The notes under the pieces are model-generated. The model was not told the origin of the DNA and did not search any database. It saw only the letters and a list, made by a program, of their open reading frames with translations. Shown one piece after another: positions 9,625 to 18,684 of a stretch of 64,000 nt of DNA (the stretch's first letter is position 1; the number at the start of each line of letters is the position of its first letter). Where the stretch lies: assembly GCA_963667605.2 (NCBI GenBank), contig CAXXUZ010000003.1:1116001-1180000 (forward strand). Reading direction: 5' to 3'. Source of the stretch: JADLGL01 sp963667605 (GTDB taxonomy: Bacteria > Pseudomonadota > Alphaproteobacteria > Rhizobiales > Kaistiaceae). A program made the position numbers and the translations under genes.

Positions 9625-10539
9625 ATGCCCCGCCATTTCCTCGATCTCGACTCCCTCGACTTTTCGGTTCTGCAGGCAATCCTTCACGATAGCCTCGAGC
9701 GAAAGGTGGGCCGGGCGTCGGGCCAGGTCGCGCCGTTGGCCGGCCAGATCTTGGCGATGATCTTCGAGAACCCCTCGACCCGGACCCGCATCTCATTCGA
9801 TGTTGCCATGCGCTCGCTCGGCGGCGAGACCATCGCCTTGTCGGCCGACGACATGCAGCTCGGCCGTGGTGAAACCATCGCCGATACCGCCAGGGTGATG
9901 TCGCGATACGTCGATGCGATCATGATCCGAACGCCGGATCCGGCCACGCTGGCCGATCTCGCCGCTCATGCCGACATCCCGGTGATCAATGGCCTGACCC
10001 GCGCCTCGCACCCATGTCAGGTCATGGCCGATTTGATGACTTTGGTCGAGCGGCGCGGATCGATCGAGGGCGCCGTCGTCGCCTGGGTCGGAGCCGCCAA
10101 CAATGTGCTGGCCTCCTGGATCCATGCCGCCGCCGGTTTCGGCTTTAAACTCACCATTGCGACACCGGCTGAGTTGGCTCCGGAATCATCATTGGTCGAA
10201 GCCGCTCGGCGGAAAGGCGCCGCGATCGAAACCTTTGTCGACGCCAAAGCCGCTGCCGATGGTGTCGACTGCATTGTTACCGACACTTGGGTCTCGATGG
10301 GTGATCAGGATGGCGAGCGCAGGCGACAGTCGCTCGGGCCCTATCAGGTCTCAGAAGAGTTGATGGCCGTCGCTAAGCCCGAAGCGATCTTCATGCATTG
10401 CCTTCCGGCTCATCGCGGCCAGGAAGTGACGGCCGCGGTGATCGATGGCCCGCGATCGGCCGTCTGGGATGAGGCCGAGAACCGGCTTCATGTGCAAAAG
10501 GGCATTCTCGCTTGGTGCCTCGGTGAGGCCTCGGAATGA
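9625..10539 (+). CDS. argF: Ornithine carbamoyltransferase
   Basis: A 304-residue enzyme that makes citrulline from ornithine and carbamoyl phosphate in arginine biosynthesis. It carries the carbamoyl-phosphate motif FENPSTRTRISFD, the SRYVDAIMIR region, the HPCQVMADLMT motif, the ornithine-binding DTWVSMGDQ and the catalytic FMHCLPAHRG with its Cys. The start at 9625 (MPRHFLDLD) matches the family start; the same frame is open further upstream inside argD but that part is not conserved. It lies directly after argD and its stop overlaps the hslO start (ATGA). Confidence 0.95.
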   Translation: MPRHFLDLDSLDFSVLQAILHDSLERKVGRASGQVAPLAGQILAMIFENPSTRTRISFDVAMRSLGGETIALSADDMQLGRGETIADTARVMSRYVDAIMIRTPDPATLADLAAHADIPVINGLTRASHPCQVMADLMTLVERRGSIEGAVVAWVGAANNVLASWIHAAAGFGFKLTIATPAELAPESSLVEAARRKGAAIETFVDAKAAADGVDCIVTDTWVSMGDQDGERRRQSLGPYQVSEELMAVAKPEAIFMHCLPAHRGQEVTAAVIDGPRSAVWDEAENRLHVQKGILAWCLGEASE

Positions 10540-11546
10540 AGGCGCAGCCTGCGGTTCAGCTGACGTCAATGGTCGGCGATGACGCGATACGGCCGTTCCA
10601 GGTCGAGGGTCTGGACGTGCGAGGCCGGGCGATCCAGATGGGTCCGGCCCTGGATGCCTTGCTCGGCAGGCACGACTATCCGCCCGCGGTGTCCAAGCTT
10701 GCCGCCGAGGCCATTGTGTTGACGGCCCTCCTCGGCGCGTCGCTGAAGTTCGAGGGTAAATTGATCCTCCAGACCCAGACCGATGGGCCGGTAAGCATGC
10801 TAGTGGTCGATTTCCGAACCCCAGGCGATCTCAGAGCCTATGCTTCCTTTGACGAAAAGGCGGTCACTGAGGCCGAAGTTGCCGGCGAGGCGAAGCCCGG
10901 GAAATTGCTCGGCCGAGGCACACTAGCCATGACCATCGACCAAGGCAGCGATATGACCCGCTATCAAGGCGTTGTCGCACTTGAAGGCGGCGGCCTCGAG
11001 GAAGCGGCGCAGGCCTATTTCCACCAATCGGAGCAGATTCCGACCAAGGTCCGGTTGGCAGCCGCCGAGATGCTCGTGCCGGGCGACGGTGAACCGCGTC
11101 GTCTGTGGCGGGCCGGCGGCGTACTCGCGCAATTCATGCCGGCACTGGCCGAGCGCTTGCCTCGCGTCGATTTGCCGGGCGGCGACCGACCGGAGGGAAC
11201 CGAAGCTGACGCTGAGGAACCCGCCGAGGACGATTCGTGGCGCGAGGCTCAGCTTCTGGTGCAGACCGTCGAGGACTACGAGCTCGTTGACCCCGAGGTG
11301 CCGGTCGAGCGGCTGCTTTATCGCCTGTTCCATGAGCGCGGCGTTCGTGTCTATGAGCTGACGCCGATCCGCGACCGCTGCAGCTGCGATCGCGGTCGTA
11401 TCGAAAAGATGCTGCGCTCCTTCAGCGCCGAAGCGATCGAGGAATCGATCGAGGAGGGCGCAATCCGCGTTAAATGCGAATTCTGCGGCACCTCCTACGT
11501 TTTCGATCCGGACGAGTTCCGCGATCCGCCCAAATCCGAGCCCTAG
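10536..11546 (+). CDS. hslO: Redox-regulated chaperone Hsp33
   Basis: A 336-residue Hsp33 holdase, which protects proteins during oxidative stress. The N-terminal substrate-binding domain contains DGPVSMLVVDFRTPGDLRAYA and LLGRGTLAMTIDQG. The C-terminal zinc/redox switch has the four conserved cysteines as DRCSCDRGR (CxC) and KCEFCGTSY (CxxC). An acidic insertion around PEGTEADAEEPAEDDSW precedes the switch linker. The start overlaps the argF stop by four bases and its own stop overlaps the convergent apaG by four bases. Confidence 0.94.
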   Translation: MKAQPAVQLTSMVGDDAIRPFQVEGLDVRGRAIQMGPALDALLGRHDYPPAVSKLAAEAIVLTALLGASLKFEGKLILQTQTDGPVSMLVVDFRTPGDLRAYASFDEKAVTEAEVAGEAKPGKLLGRGTLAMTIDQGSDMTRYQGVVALEGGGLEEAAQAYFHQSEQIPTKVRLAAAEMLVPGDGEPRRLWRAGGVLAQFMPALAERLPRVDLPGGDRPEGTEADAEEPAEDDSWREAQLLVQTVEDYELVDPEVPVERLLYRLFHERGVRVYELTPIRDRCSCDRGRIEKMLRSFSAEAIEESIEEGAIRVKCEFCGTSYVFDPDEFRDPPKSEP

Positions 11547-11935
11547 TTCAGCACGCGCTCGCGATCGGGAAGATCGAGCGAGAAGACCGGAATCTCGACG
11601 TCGAACGCCTCGCCCTTGTCGTTCCGCATTTCATAATGTCCAGCCATGATGCCCGACGGCGTCGTGAGCGGACAGCCGCTGGTGTATTCGAAGCTTTCGC
11701 CAGGCTGCAGCACTGGCTGCTTGCCGACTACACCCGGCCCGACCACCTTGTTGGTCTGACCATTGCCGTCGGTGATATGCCATTCGCGCGAGCGAAGTTG
11801 CACCACATCAAGGCCAAGATTGATGATCTCGATCGTGTAGGCCCAGAAATAGCGCGCCTCAGCCGGGGAGGATTGCTCCGCCTCATAGCTCGGCATGACC
11901 GTAACCTGGATCGATCGGGTGGTGGCTCGGTACAT
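11543..11935 (-). CDS. apaG: ApaG protein (Co2+/Mg2+ efflux-associated, FN3-like fold)
   Basis: A 130-residue ApaG-family protein made of a single beta-sandwich domain. Typical motifs are YFWAYTIEIINLGLDVVQL, SREWHITDGNGQ, the glycine loop VVGPGVVGKQPVLQPGESF and YTSGCPLTTPSGIMAGHYEM. The biochemical role in Alphaproteobacteria is not settled. It is transcribed toward hslO with a four-base overlap and stands alone on its strand before metZ. Confidence 0.92.
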   Translation of the reverse strand: MYRATTRSIQVTVMPSYEAEQSSPAEARYFWAYTIEIINLGLDVVQLRSREWHITDGNGQTNKVVGPGVVGKQPVLQPGESFEYTSGCPLTTPSGIMAGHYEMRNDKGEAFDVEIPVFSLDLPDRERVLN

Positions 11936-12062
11936 TGAGGGCTTTGTCGCGAGGGAGCAACGCTCAGTCTAGACCAAGCTCCTGAACAAAAATCAAGCTG
12001 CTTCGCCTCCCGGTGGTAACGACAGGCCGAGTGCCAACTGCGGTTTAAGTAGCACCGTTGAT

Positions 12063-13252
12063 TTAGCCCACCCGATCCAACGCTTGAATGAGATCGGCGA
12101 TAAGGTCGTTGGGGTCCTCCAGCCCCGCCGACAGCCGCAGCATCGAATCGGAAATGCCGAGCGAGGCGCGCACCTCCGGCGTCAGGCTTTGATGCGTCGT
12201 TGTCGCCGGATGAGTAATCAGGCTCTTGGCGTCGCCGAGATTGTTGGAAAGTCCAATCAGCTGGAGGGCGTTGGCCAGGCCGAACGCGGCCGCTTTGCCG
12301 CCCCTCAGCTCGAATGACACCAAACTTGATCCGGCGCTCATTTGCCGCCGCGCGAGGTCATGTTGCGGGTGATCGGAACGCCCTGGATAGAGCGTCCGCT
12401 CGACGGCCGGATGATCGGCAAGCGCGTCCGCCAGCAACGCCGCTGTCTTGCTTTGGCGTTCGATCCGCAGCGGCAAGGTCTCAAGTCCTTTGAGCAGTAC
12501 CCAGGCATTGAACGGGCTCAAGCTCGGGCCAGTGTGCTTGAGGAAGGTATGGACCTTGTCGATGAAGTCGCTGTCGCCGAGTACCACGCCGCCGAGACAT
12601 CGTCCCTGACCGTCGATGTGTTTGGTCGCCGAATAGACGACGATGTCCGCTCCAAGCTCCAATGGATGCTGCAATATCGGGCTTGCGAACACATTGTCGA
12701 CCACCAGAGAGGCGCTGGCCTGGTGCGCTATCTCCGCCACGGCCGCGATGTCGATGATGGCCAGGGTCGGATTGGTCGGGCTTTCGAGGAAGAAAGCCCT
12801 TGTGTTCGGTCGCACCGCGGTCCGCCATTGATCGAGGTCGATGCCATCGACCAAGGTCGATTCGATACCGAAGCGCGGCAGCAATTGATCGATGATATAG
12901 TGGCAAGAGCCGAACAGCGCTCGTGCCGCCACGACATGATCGCCGGCCGACAACAGGGTCATCAAAGCAGTGTTGACCGCGGCCATGCCCGAGGCGGTGG
13001 CACGGGCGTCGTCGGTGTGTTCCAGAAGCGCCATTCGCTGCTCGAACATCCGCACCGTCGGGTTGGCATAGCGCGAATAGACGAAACCCGGCTCCTCACC
13101 CTTGAACCTGGCTTCGGCGGCCTCGGCGGTGGGGTAGAGATATCCCTGGCTCAAGAACAGCGCCTCGGAGGTTTCCCCGAATTGCGATCGCTCCGTGCCG
13201 CCATGCACCAGCCTTGTGGCTAGCGCCAAATCCCTCAAATCTCGCTTTTTCA
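12063..13252 (-). CDS. metZ: O-succinylhomoserine sulfhydrylase
   Basis: A 396-residue Cys/Met-metabolism PLP enzyme that forms homocysteine from O-succinylhomoserine and sulfide in methionine synthesis. It shows TRLVHGGTERSQFGETSEAL, YSRYANPTVRMFEQRMALLE, the PLP-contact region FFLESPTNPTLAIIDI and the lysine motif DIVVYSATKHIDGQGRCLGG. The family includes cystathionine gamma-synthase, but the ERSQFGETSEALFLTQ-like N-terminus and the SAM-II leader favour MetZ. ATG at 13252, seven bases after a GGAGG ribosome site, is chosen; an in-frame GTG at 13286 lies inside the leader hairpin. Confidence 0.9.
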
Positions 13253-13265
13253 TCGGTGCCTCCGA

Positions 13266-13293
13266 CAACAAAAAACCCGGCCTCACAGCCGGG
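13266..13293 (-). terminator. Intrinsic terminator-like hairpin between SAM-II aptamer and metZ start
   Basis: On the minus strand a 7-bp stem ACCCGGC / GCCGGGT with a six-base loop is followed at once by six T residues. It sits between the SAM-II aptamer and the metZ ribosome site, the position of an attenuator. SAM-II aptamers are usually thought to act by hiding the ribosome site, so this hairpin may add transcriptional control. Confidence 0.7.
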
Positions 13294-13302
13294 TCGTTGT
13301 CC

Positions 13303-13364
13303 GCCCTGGCCTTTTAGCGATTTATTTTACGTGGCTGCAAGCCGGCCAGCTCAAATGACCACGA
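13303..13364 (-). promoter_or_regulatory. SAM-II riboswitch in the metZ leader
   Basis: The minus-strand leader has the SAM-II H-type pseudoknot pattern. P1 is formed by CGTGG and CCACG. The first P1 strand is followed by TCATTTGAG, then CTGGCC, which pairs with the downstream GGCCAG. The conserved CTTGCAGCCACGTAAAATAA and CGCTAAAAGG segments match the class. It lies about 50 bases before metZ, a normal SAM-II target in Alphaproteobacteria. Bound S-adenosylmethionine should repress metZ. Confidence 0.88.
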
Positions 13365-13456
13365 CGTTTGGAACGCTCTTATTCCGGTTCCGCCTTGGCG
13401 TCAAATCCCGCATCGGCTAAGCCTGCCGCGCGGCAGCGCAAGGGGGGGCGACAGCG

Positions 13457-14566
13457 GTGACGGTAACGGCTGACGGGATCCTTCCAGCGCAGGCGATCCA
13501 GCAACTGATCGATGAAGGCGCAATCCGGGCGGGCCCACACCAATTCATCGTTCCCAAGCAAGATTTCGACGCTGATCAGATACAGCCGGCCAGCCTCGAC
13601 CTTCGCGTTGGCGATCTCGCCACCCGGGTCCGGGCATCATTCCTTCCCGGGCCTGATCGAACAGTTGCCAATCGGCTCGCCGACCTTCGCCTGCACGAAA
13701 TCGACCTCACCAACGGCGCGGTATTGGAGACCGGATGCGTCTATATCGTGTCGCTAATTGAGGGTCTCGCGCTGCCGGCCGACATTGCCGCCTCGGCCAA
13801 TCCCAAATCCTCGACGGGTCGGCTCGACATCTTCACTCGGGCCATCGCCGACAATGCCCGGGCCTTCGATTCTATCCCAGCGGGCTATTCCGGACCGCTC
13901 TATCTCGAGGTCAGCCCGCGGACCTTCCCGATCGTCCTCCGCGCCGGCTCGCGACTGTCGCAAATCCGTTTCCGTCGTGGACAGGCACGGCTCGACGATT
14001 CCAGCCTTCTTGCCCTCCATCGGGAATCCGCTCTCATTGACGGTGAACCGGTGATCGACAATGGCTTGGTCTTATCGATCGACCTAAGCCAGCCGCGCGG
14101 CGGTATTGTCGGGTACCGCGCCAAGCGACACACTGGGCTGATCGATGTTGATGCCCGCAGTGCCCACGATCAGCTTGATTTCTGGGACCCGATCGAGGCC
14201 CGCGGCGGTTTCGAACTCATCCTCGATCCTGATCAGTTCTATATTCTGGTTTCGCGCGAGGCGGTACAGGTGCCGCCAGGTTACGCCGCCGAGATGGTGC
14301 CGTTCGATCCCTTGGTCGGCGAGTTCCGGGTGCATTACGCCGGTTTTTTCGACCCTGGCTTCGGTTATTCCGAATCCGACAGCAGCGGCAGCCGCGCCGT
14401 GCTCGAGGTAAGAAGCCACGAGGTTCCCTTCGTCCTCGAACACGGTCAGACCGTTTGCCGATTGGTGTATGAGAAGATGGCGGAACGGCCAAGCTTTCTC
14501 TATGGCGCCGACATTGGCTCTCACTATCAGGCGCAAGGCCTGAAGCTCTCCAAGCATTTCCGGTGA
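13457..14566 (+). CDS. dcd: 2'-deoxycytidine 5'-triphosphate deaminase (long, two-domain form)
   Basis: A 369-residue protein of the alphaproteobacterial long dCTP deaminase family, roughly two dUTPase-fold domains in tandem. It deaminates dCTP to dUTP for dTTP synthesis. The first half has IQPASLDLRVGD, the ASANPKSSTGRLDIFTRAIAD substrate-site region and GPLYLEVSPRTFPIVLRAGSRLSQIRF. The second half repeats the fold (FYILVSREAVQVPPGYAAEMV, FDPGFGYSES). The start is the GTG at 13457; the GGGGGG run upstream is a weak ribosome site. It stands alone between the metZ leader and an endonuclease-family gene. Confidence 0.88.
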   Translation: MTVTADGILPAQAIQQLIDEGAIRAGPHQFIVPKQDFDADQIQPASLDLRVGDLATRVRASFLPGPDRTVANRLADLRLHEIDLTNGAVLETGCVYIVSLIEGLALPADIAASANPKSSTGRLDIFTRAIADNARAFDSIPAGYSGPLYLEVSPRTFPIVLRAGSRLSQIRFRRGQARLDDSSLLALHRESALIDGEPVIDNGLVLSIDLSQPRGGIVGYRAKRHTGLIDVDARSAHDQLDFWDPIEARGGFELILDPDQFYILVSREAVQVPPGYAAEMVPFDPLVGEFRVHYAGFFDPGFGYSESDSSGSRAVLEVRSHEVPFVLEHGQTVCRLVYEKMAERPSFLYGADIGSHYQAQGLKLSKHFR

Positions 14567-14691
14567 TAATCCTGGATGAATGAAGGCGGTGGGTCGCCTG
14601 TGGCCGCGGTTGAGGACCCGGCGATGGTAGTAGCGCGATCAACGTCAACCTATGGTAATCGAGGATTGGTGTTTGCGATCGGAGGTGCCCC

Positions 14692-15819
14692 ATGAAAGTC
14701 GCGGCGTTTAATGTGGAGAATCTCTTCAGCCGGGCGCGCGCCTTCAATCAGCCCGGCGAAAATTCCGCCAAGCCGATCTTGAAGGCGACGGCTGATCTGA
14801 ACGCGCTTTTCGAAAGAGCGGTCTATTGCGCAGCCGTCGAGCGCCGAATGATCGAGCTGATGAAGGAACTTGGTCTGGAGAAGAGCGACCGGGGTCGCTT
14901 TGTCATTCTCAGGCGGATTCGCGGCAAAATCGTGCGGCGGCCGCGCGATGGCGCGCCGATAGAAATTGTCGCCAATGGCCGCGACGATTGGATCGGCTGG
15001 GTCGAGCTTCGCCGGGAGCCGGTGGACGAGATCGCGATCACCAATACCGGCCGCGTTATCCGTGATGTCGCCGCCGACGTCCTCGCGGTGATCGAAGCGG
15101 AGGACCGCGTTGCGCTGAAGCAATTCTCAGAGATCGTTCTGGACGAAGTACAGGGGCAGCCCTACGAGCAGATCATGCTCATCGATGGCAATGATGAACG
15201 CGGCATCGATGTTGGTCTTATGGCCAAACACGGTATCGAAATCGGTCTGATGCGCAGCCATATCCACGACCTCAAACCAGATGGGCTACCGATCTTCAGC
15301 CGTGACTGCCCCGAATATTCGGTGACCACCGCTGGCGGCGAGCTGATCTGGGTGCTGCCGAATCATTTCAAGAGCAAGTTCGGCGGCAACAACGCGGCCT
15401 CGAAAGCCAAGCGCGAAGCGCAGGCGCGCCGGACGGCGACGATCTGCGATGCCCTTCGGGCTCAGGGGCACGGCAAGATCATCGTGCTTGGCGATTTGAA
15501 CGATACGCCTAACTCTGCACCGCTGCAGCCGCTCCTCGCCGGCACCGATTTGAAGGATGTATCCACGCATCAAAGTTTCGACACCGGGGTGTTTGCGGGC
15601 AAGGGTACATTCGGACTCGGCAATGACAGCCAGAAGATTGATTATCTTCTCCTGTCTCCTGCATTATTCAGTCGCGTGACGCCGTCAGGTCTCTTCCGCA
15701 ACGGCGCGTGGCCAGGAGTCCGGCCACCTCGTCGGCCAGTCTACTCCGAGCTGACGCGAGAGGTCCATGCCGCAAGCGATCATCACGTTATTTGGGCGGA
15801 AATATCCGACGCCCGGTGA
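14692..15819 (+). CDS. Endonuclease/exonuclease/phosphatase family protein
   Basis: A 375-residue member of the EEP (DNase I-like) metal-dependent phosphoesterase superfamily. The N-terminal FNVENLF carries the metal-binding Asn/Glu, the middle has IDGNDERGIDVGLM and VLPNHFKSKFGG, and the C-terminal part has the catalytic GDLNDTP and SDHHVIWAEI motifs, so all core residues are present. There is no obvious signal peptide. The natural substrate is unknown. It is preceded by a 125-base gap without features and followed by tRNA-Gly. Confidence 0.8.
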   Translation: MKVAAFNVENLFSRARAFNQPGENSAKPILKATADLNALFERAVYCAAVERRMIELMKELGLEKSDRGRFVILRRIRGKIVRRPRDGAPIEIVANGRDDWIGWVELRREPVDEIAITNTGRVIRDVAADVLAVIEAEDRVALKQFSEIVLDEVQGQPYEQIMLIDGNDERGIDVGLMAKHGIEIGLMRSHIHDLKPDGLPIFSRDCPEYSVTTAGGELIWVLPNHFKSKFGGNNAASKAKREAQARRTATICDALRAQGHGKIIVLGDLNDTPNSAPLQPLLAGTDLKDVSTHQSFDTGVFAGKGTFGLGNDSQKIDYLLLSPALFSRVTPSGLFRNGAWPGVRPPRRPVYSELTREVHAASDHHVIWAEISDAR

Positions 15820-15885
15820 GGCTGTTTGGGCGAGCCAGGGGACCGCGATTGCAGGCGCTTTCGGCGAAGGCTATCTTTCGTCCGT

Positions 15886-15959
15886 GCGGGTGTAGCTCAA
15901 TGGAAGAGCAGCAGCTTCCCAAGCTGAATACGAGGGTTCGATTCCCTTCACCCGCTCCA
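15886..15959 (+). tRNA. tRNA-Gly (anticodon CCC)
   Basis: A 74-base cloverleaf beginning GCGGGTGTAGCTCAATGG and ending with an encoded CCA. The acceptor arms GCGGGTG and CACCCGC pair. The anticodon loop TTCCCAA places CCC at positions 34-36. The T-arm AGGGTTCGATTCCCT is canonical. No gene overlaps it. Confidence 0.95.
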
Positions 15960-16574
15960 CCACTGACTGCCGTTCGTTTGAAGTGCGCTATGACGAACAG
16001 CCGGTTTGTATTTCGTCGCCGATCGACCGCGGAATCCGATGCGACGGATGGTTAACATCGACGTGGCATCTTTTCGCCTGCACTGTCAGGATGTTGCCAT
16101 GGGGTTGGATGTCGACCGGGCTGGAGCGACCTCGAAATCGTGTCTTTCAAGCAACGTTCTGAATTTGCAAAACGGTGCCGGGAAAAAGTGCCGAGCAGCT
16201 CCGCGTCCGATTCCTTGCGTCGGTCAAAGAGGTTAACCGAAGTGCGCCGATGCTTGGCGATCGGCAACCGAAATTGGTGCGTGCCACCCCATTGCGAAAC
16301 CCAATCCACCCGTACTAGCTTCCCTGACGCGGAGGGGGCAGTCCAGTCTACCAGTTCCCTTCTGCGTTGAGGGCTGAGTGGCTTTAAGTATCTAGTGAGA
16401 GATATGACGGTTTCTATAGCTTTGGCTGTAGATTCTGGCCGCCATCATTAAGATAGTTCTGGCGTTATTTTTAGTCGGTAAATAGTTTTCAGTTCACGTC
16501 CCGCAGTTGGGAGCGGTCTTTACTTTTGCCTGCTGCGCTGGCTGACGATGGTCAGTGCAGGGGAAGGACGGGTG
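15960..16574. other. Long non-coding stretch between tRNA-Gly and the rhodanese gene
   Basis: About 600 bases without a supported gene; the open frames here lack recognisable domains and overlap each other. The last 200 bases are visibly richer in A/T (around 16380-16500) and should hold the promoter of the rhodanese-dnaA unit. I looked for DnaA boxes of the TTATCCACA type because dnaA is next door and found none, so I do not call an origin. A region 3' of a tRNA is also a common integration site, but no repeat of the tRNA end is visible. Confidence 0.5.
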
Positions 16575-17012
16575 ATGCCTGGCGCGAGCTATCGCGGAGA
16601 CGTCACGGTTGAGGCGGCATGGGCGGCTTTAGGCGCCGAACCCGATGCGGTTTTGATCGATGTTCGCACCGAAGCCGAGTGGGCCTATGTCGGGGTCCCC
16701 TCGCTCGACGAGTTCGGTAAGACGCCGATCTTCATCGAGTGGCAAATGTTTCCGACGGGCGATGTCAAGCAAGACTTTGCTGGGCTCGTGCAGGCCGAAC
16801 TGGAAGAGCGTGGAATAGGCAGGGAGGCGTCACTCTTTTTTATCTGCCGCTCTGGCTCGCGTAGCCGCTCTGCCGCGATCGCGGTGACCGCGGGCGGCTT
16901 TGCCAATTGCTTCAACATCGGGCCCGGCTTTGAGGGTCCGCTGAACGGAGATCGGCACCGTAGCGCTGTTTCGGGTTGGCGCGTTGCTGGGCTTCCTTGG
17001 TCTCAAACGTGA
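16575..17012 (+). CDS. Single-domain rhodanese-like protein
   Basis: A 145-residue rhodanese (sulfurtransferase fold) protein. The N-terminal CH2A motif AVLIDVRTEAEWAYVGVP and the active-site loop FFICRSGSRSRSAA with the catalytic Cys are present. Downstream is GFANCFNIGPGFEGPL, typical of small alphaproteobacterial rhodaneses. ATG at 16575 is chosen because a GGGGAAGGA ribosome site precedes it; an in-frame ATG at 16548 is possible. The gene ends 12 bases before dnaA, so they are likely co-transcribed. The sulfur acceptor is unknown. Confidence 0.85.
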   Translation: MPGASYRGDVTVEAAWAALGAEPDAVLIDVRTEAEWAYVGVPSLDEFGKTPIFIEWQMFPTGDVKQDFAGLVQAELEERGIGREASLFFICRSGSRSRSAAIAVTAGGFANCFNIGPGFEGPLNGDRHRSAVSGWRVAGLPWSQT

Positions 17013-17024
17013 GGGAGAACCACT

Positions 17025-18575
17025 TTGGACAAACTCGCCCACCGCTCGAGCGCCCAGGAGTATGGGGCTGATCGGGCCGGCAAGATACCGGACGCCGCGG
17101 CGTCCGGGAAGGCCAAGGCAGGAGCTAAAGGGAGCGCTGCCAATTCCGCAGCGCCTACAGATGAGCACTGGGGCCGTGTCAAGGTCAGGCTCCGCGAAGC
17201 CCTCGGTGAGGATGTCTATGCAAGCTGGTTCGCAAGCATCGAGTTTGAGCACGGCGACGCTAAAACCGCCTATCTGTCGGTTCCGACCCGGTTTTTGAAA
17301 TCATGGATCCAAGGTCACTATCGGGATCAGCTACTCGACCTTTGGCGAGCTGAATTCAAAGCGGTCAGGCGAATCGATCTCGCCGTCCGCAGCGCCACCC
17401 GGCCGAAAGTCGATGTCATGGCGGAAGGCGCGGTCAACGGACATCAGCGGCAGCCGGCAATGGCATCGGCATCACCGCGATTGCAGCCGGCACCTCGCCA
17501 GCAGCAGGTTTCCGGCCCGCTCGGCGGCTCACCGGTCGACGCTCGCTATACTTTTGAAAGTTTTTGCGAAGGCTCCGCCAATCGAGTCGCGCTGGCCGCG
17601 ACCAGGATGGTCGCCGAGGGCAACCCGCAATCGCCATTCAATCCGCTGTTCCTTCACGCCGGCGTCGGTCGCGGCAAGTCGCATCTCCTCCATGCCGTCA
17701 CTCAGGCGGCAAGGGTGACCGGGCCGCAGCGCAATGTCGTGTACCTGACCGCCGAGCATTTCATGTTCCGTTTCGTCGCGGCGATCAGGAATCAGTCTGG
17801 CGTCGCGTTCAAGGAGAGCCTCCGCGAGATCGATTTGTTGCTGATCGACGACGTTCAGTTCCTACAGGGTAAATCAGCGCAACAGGAATTTGGTCATCTG
17901 TTGAACGTTCTGATCGACGGCTCGCGTCAGGTCGTGGTCGCAGCGGATCGACCGCCGCCCGAATTGGAATCACTCGATGAGCGCGTTCGTTCACGGCTCG
18001 GCGGTGGCGTGGCTTTTGAGATCGGCCCACCTGATCTTGAACTTCGCCGCAACATTCTCAGGACCCGTTATCAAGTGGCTCGGGCCGCCATGCCAGGTCT
18101 CGATATTCCTGATCCGGTTCTCCAGTATGTCGCCCAATCCGTCGTCTCCAATGGTCGCGATCTTGAAGGCGCTCTGAACCGCCTGGTCGCGCAATGGCAG
18201 TTCACCAATGTACCGGTAACCATCTCATCGGCCGAGATCACCCTGCGTGATCTTATCGGCGCTCGCGAGCCTCGGCGGGTCAGAATCGAGGAAATTCAAA
18301 AGGTCGTCTCCCGTCACTTCAACGTCTCCAAATCAGACCTGCTTTCGAGCCGGCGGACCAGGACGATCGTTCGCCCGCGACAGATCGCCATGTATCTGGC
18401 CAAAGCGATGACGCCGCGCTCGCTGCCTGAGATCGGTCGCCGCTTCGGCGGCCGCGACCACACTACCGTGCTTCACGCCGTCCGGAAGATCGAGGAATTG
18501 ATCAAGGCCGATCGTTCGCTCGGCGACGAAGTCGAACTGTTGCGGAAGATGATCGAGGATCAACCGATTCAATAA
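17025..18575 (+). CDS. dnaA: Chromosomal replication initiator DnaA
   Basis: A 516-residue AAA+ initiator that opens oriC. Domain I (HWGRVKVRLREALGEDVYASWF) is followed by a low-complexity domain II. The ATPase domain has YTFESFCEGSANRVAL, Walker A HAGVGRGKSHLLHA, Walker B LLLIDDVQFLQGK and arginine-finger region DERVRSRLGGG. Domain IV has SRRTRTIVRPRQIAMYLAK and the DnaA signature GGRDHTTVLHAVRKIE. The start is TTG at 17025 with GAGGGAGA just upstream. It heads the classical dnaA-dnaN-recF-gyrB order. The Walker A Arg in place of the usual Leu is a minor oddity. Confidence 0.97.
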   Translation: MDKLAHRSSAQEYGADRAGKIPDAAASGKAKAGAKGSAANSAAPTDEHWGRVKVRLREALGEDVYASWFASIEFEHGDAKTAYLSVPTRFLKSWIQGHYRDQLLDLWRAEFKAVRRIDLAVRSATRPKVDVMAEGAVNGHQRQPAMASASPRLQPAPRQQQVSGPLGGSPVDARYTFESFCEGSANRVALAATRMVAEGNPQSPFNPLFLHAGVGRGKSHLLHAVTQAARVTGPQRNVVYLTAEHFMFRFVAAIRNQSGVAFKESLREIDLLLIDDVQFLQGKSAQQEFGHLLNVLIDGSRQVVVAADRPPPELESLDERVRSRLGGGVAFEIGPPDLELRRNILRTRYQVARAAMPGLDIPDPVLQYVAQSVVSNGRDLEGALNRLVAQWQFTNVPVTISSAEITLRDLIGAREPRRVRIEEIQKVVSRHFNVSKSDLLSSRRTRTIVRPRQIAMYLAKAMTPRSLPEIGRRFGGRDHTTVLHAVRKIEELIKADRSLGDEVELLRKMIEDQPIQ

Positions 18576-18684
18576 ACGCATGTCGCCCTTGCTTTCGACG
18601 GCATTCGCAGTAGCTTCGCTGGCCCGATCACCTTCAGGCGATCCTCCATAGCTGCCGACCCCGGCGCCAAACTCCGTGGCGATG

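Noticed and set aside
12342..13223. Plus-strand open frame of 293 codons opposite metZ
   Set aside because: Antisense of a well-conserved PLP enzyme; no recognisable motif.
13253..13286. Longer MetZ starting at GTG 13286
   Set aside because: This start lies in the terminator-like hairpin; ATG 13252 has a good ribosome site and matches the family start.
15886..15959. tRNA-Gly as attachment site of an integrated element
   Set aside because: No integrase follows and no second copy of the tRNA 3' end is visible in the window.
15960..16574. Possible replication origin upstream of dnaA
   Set aside because: The stretch is long and partly A/T-rich, but I found no TTATCCACA-type DnaA boxes or clear 13-mer repeats.
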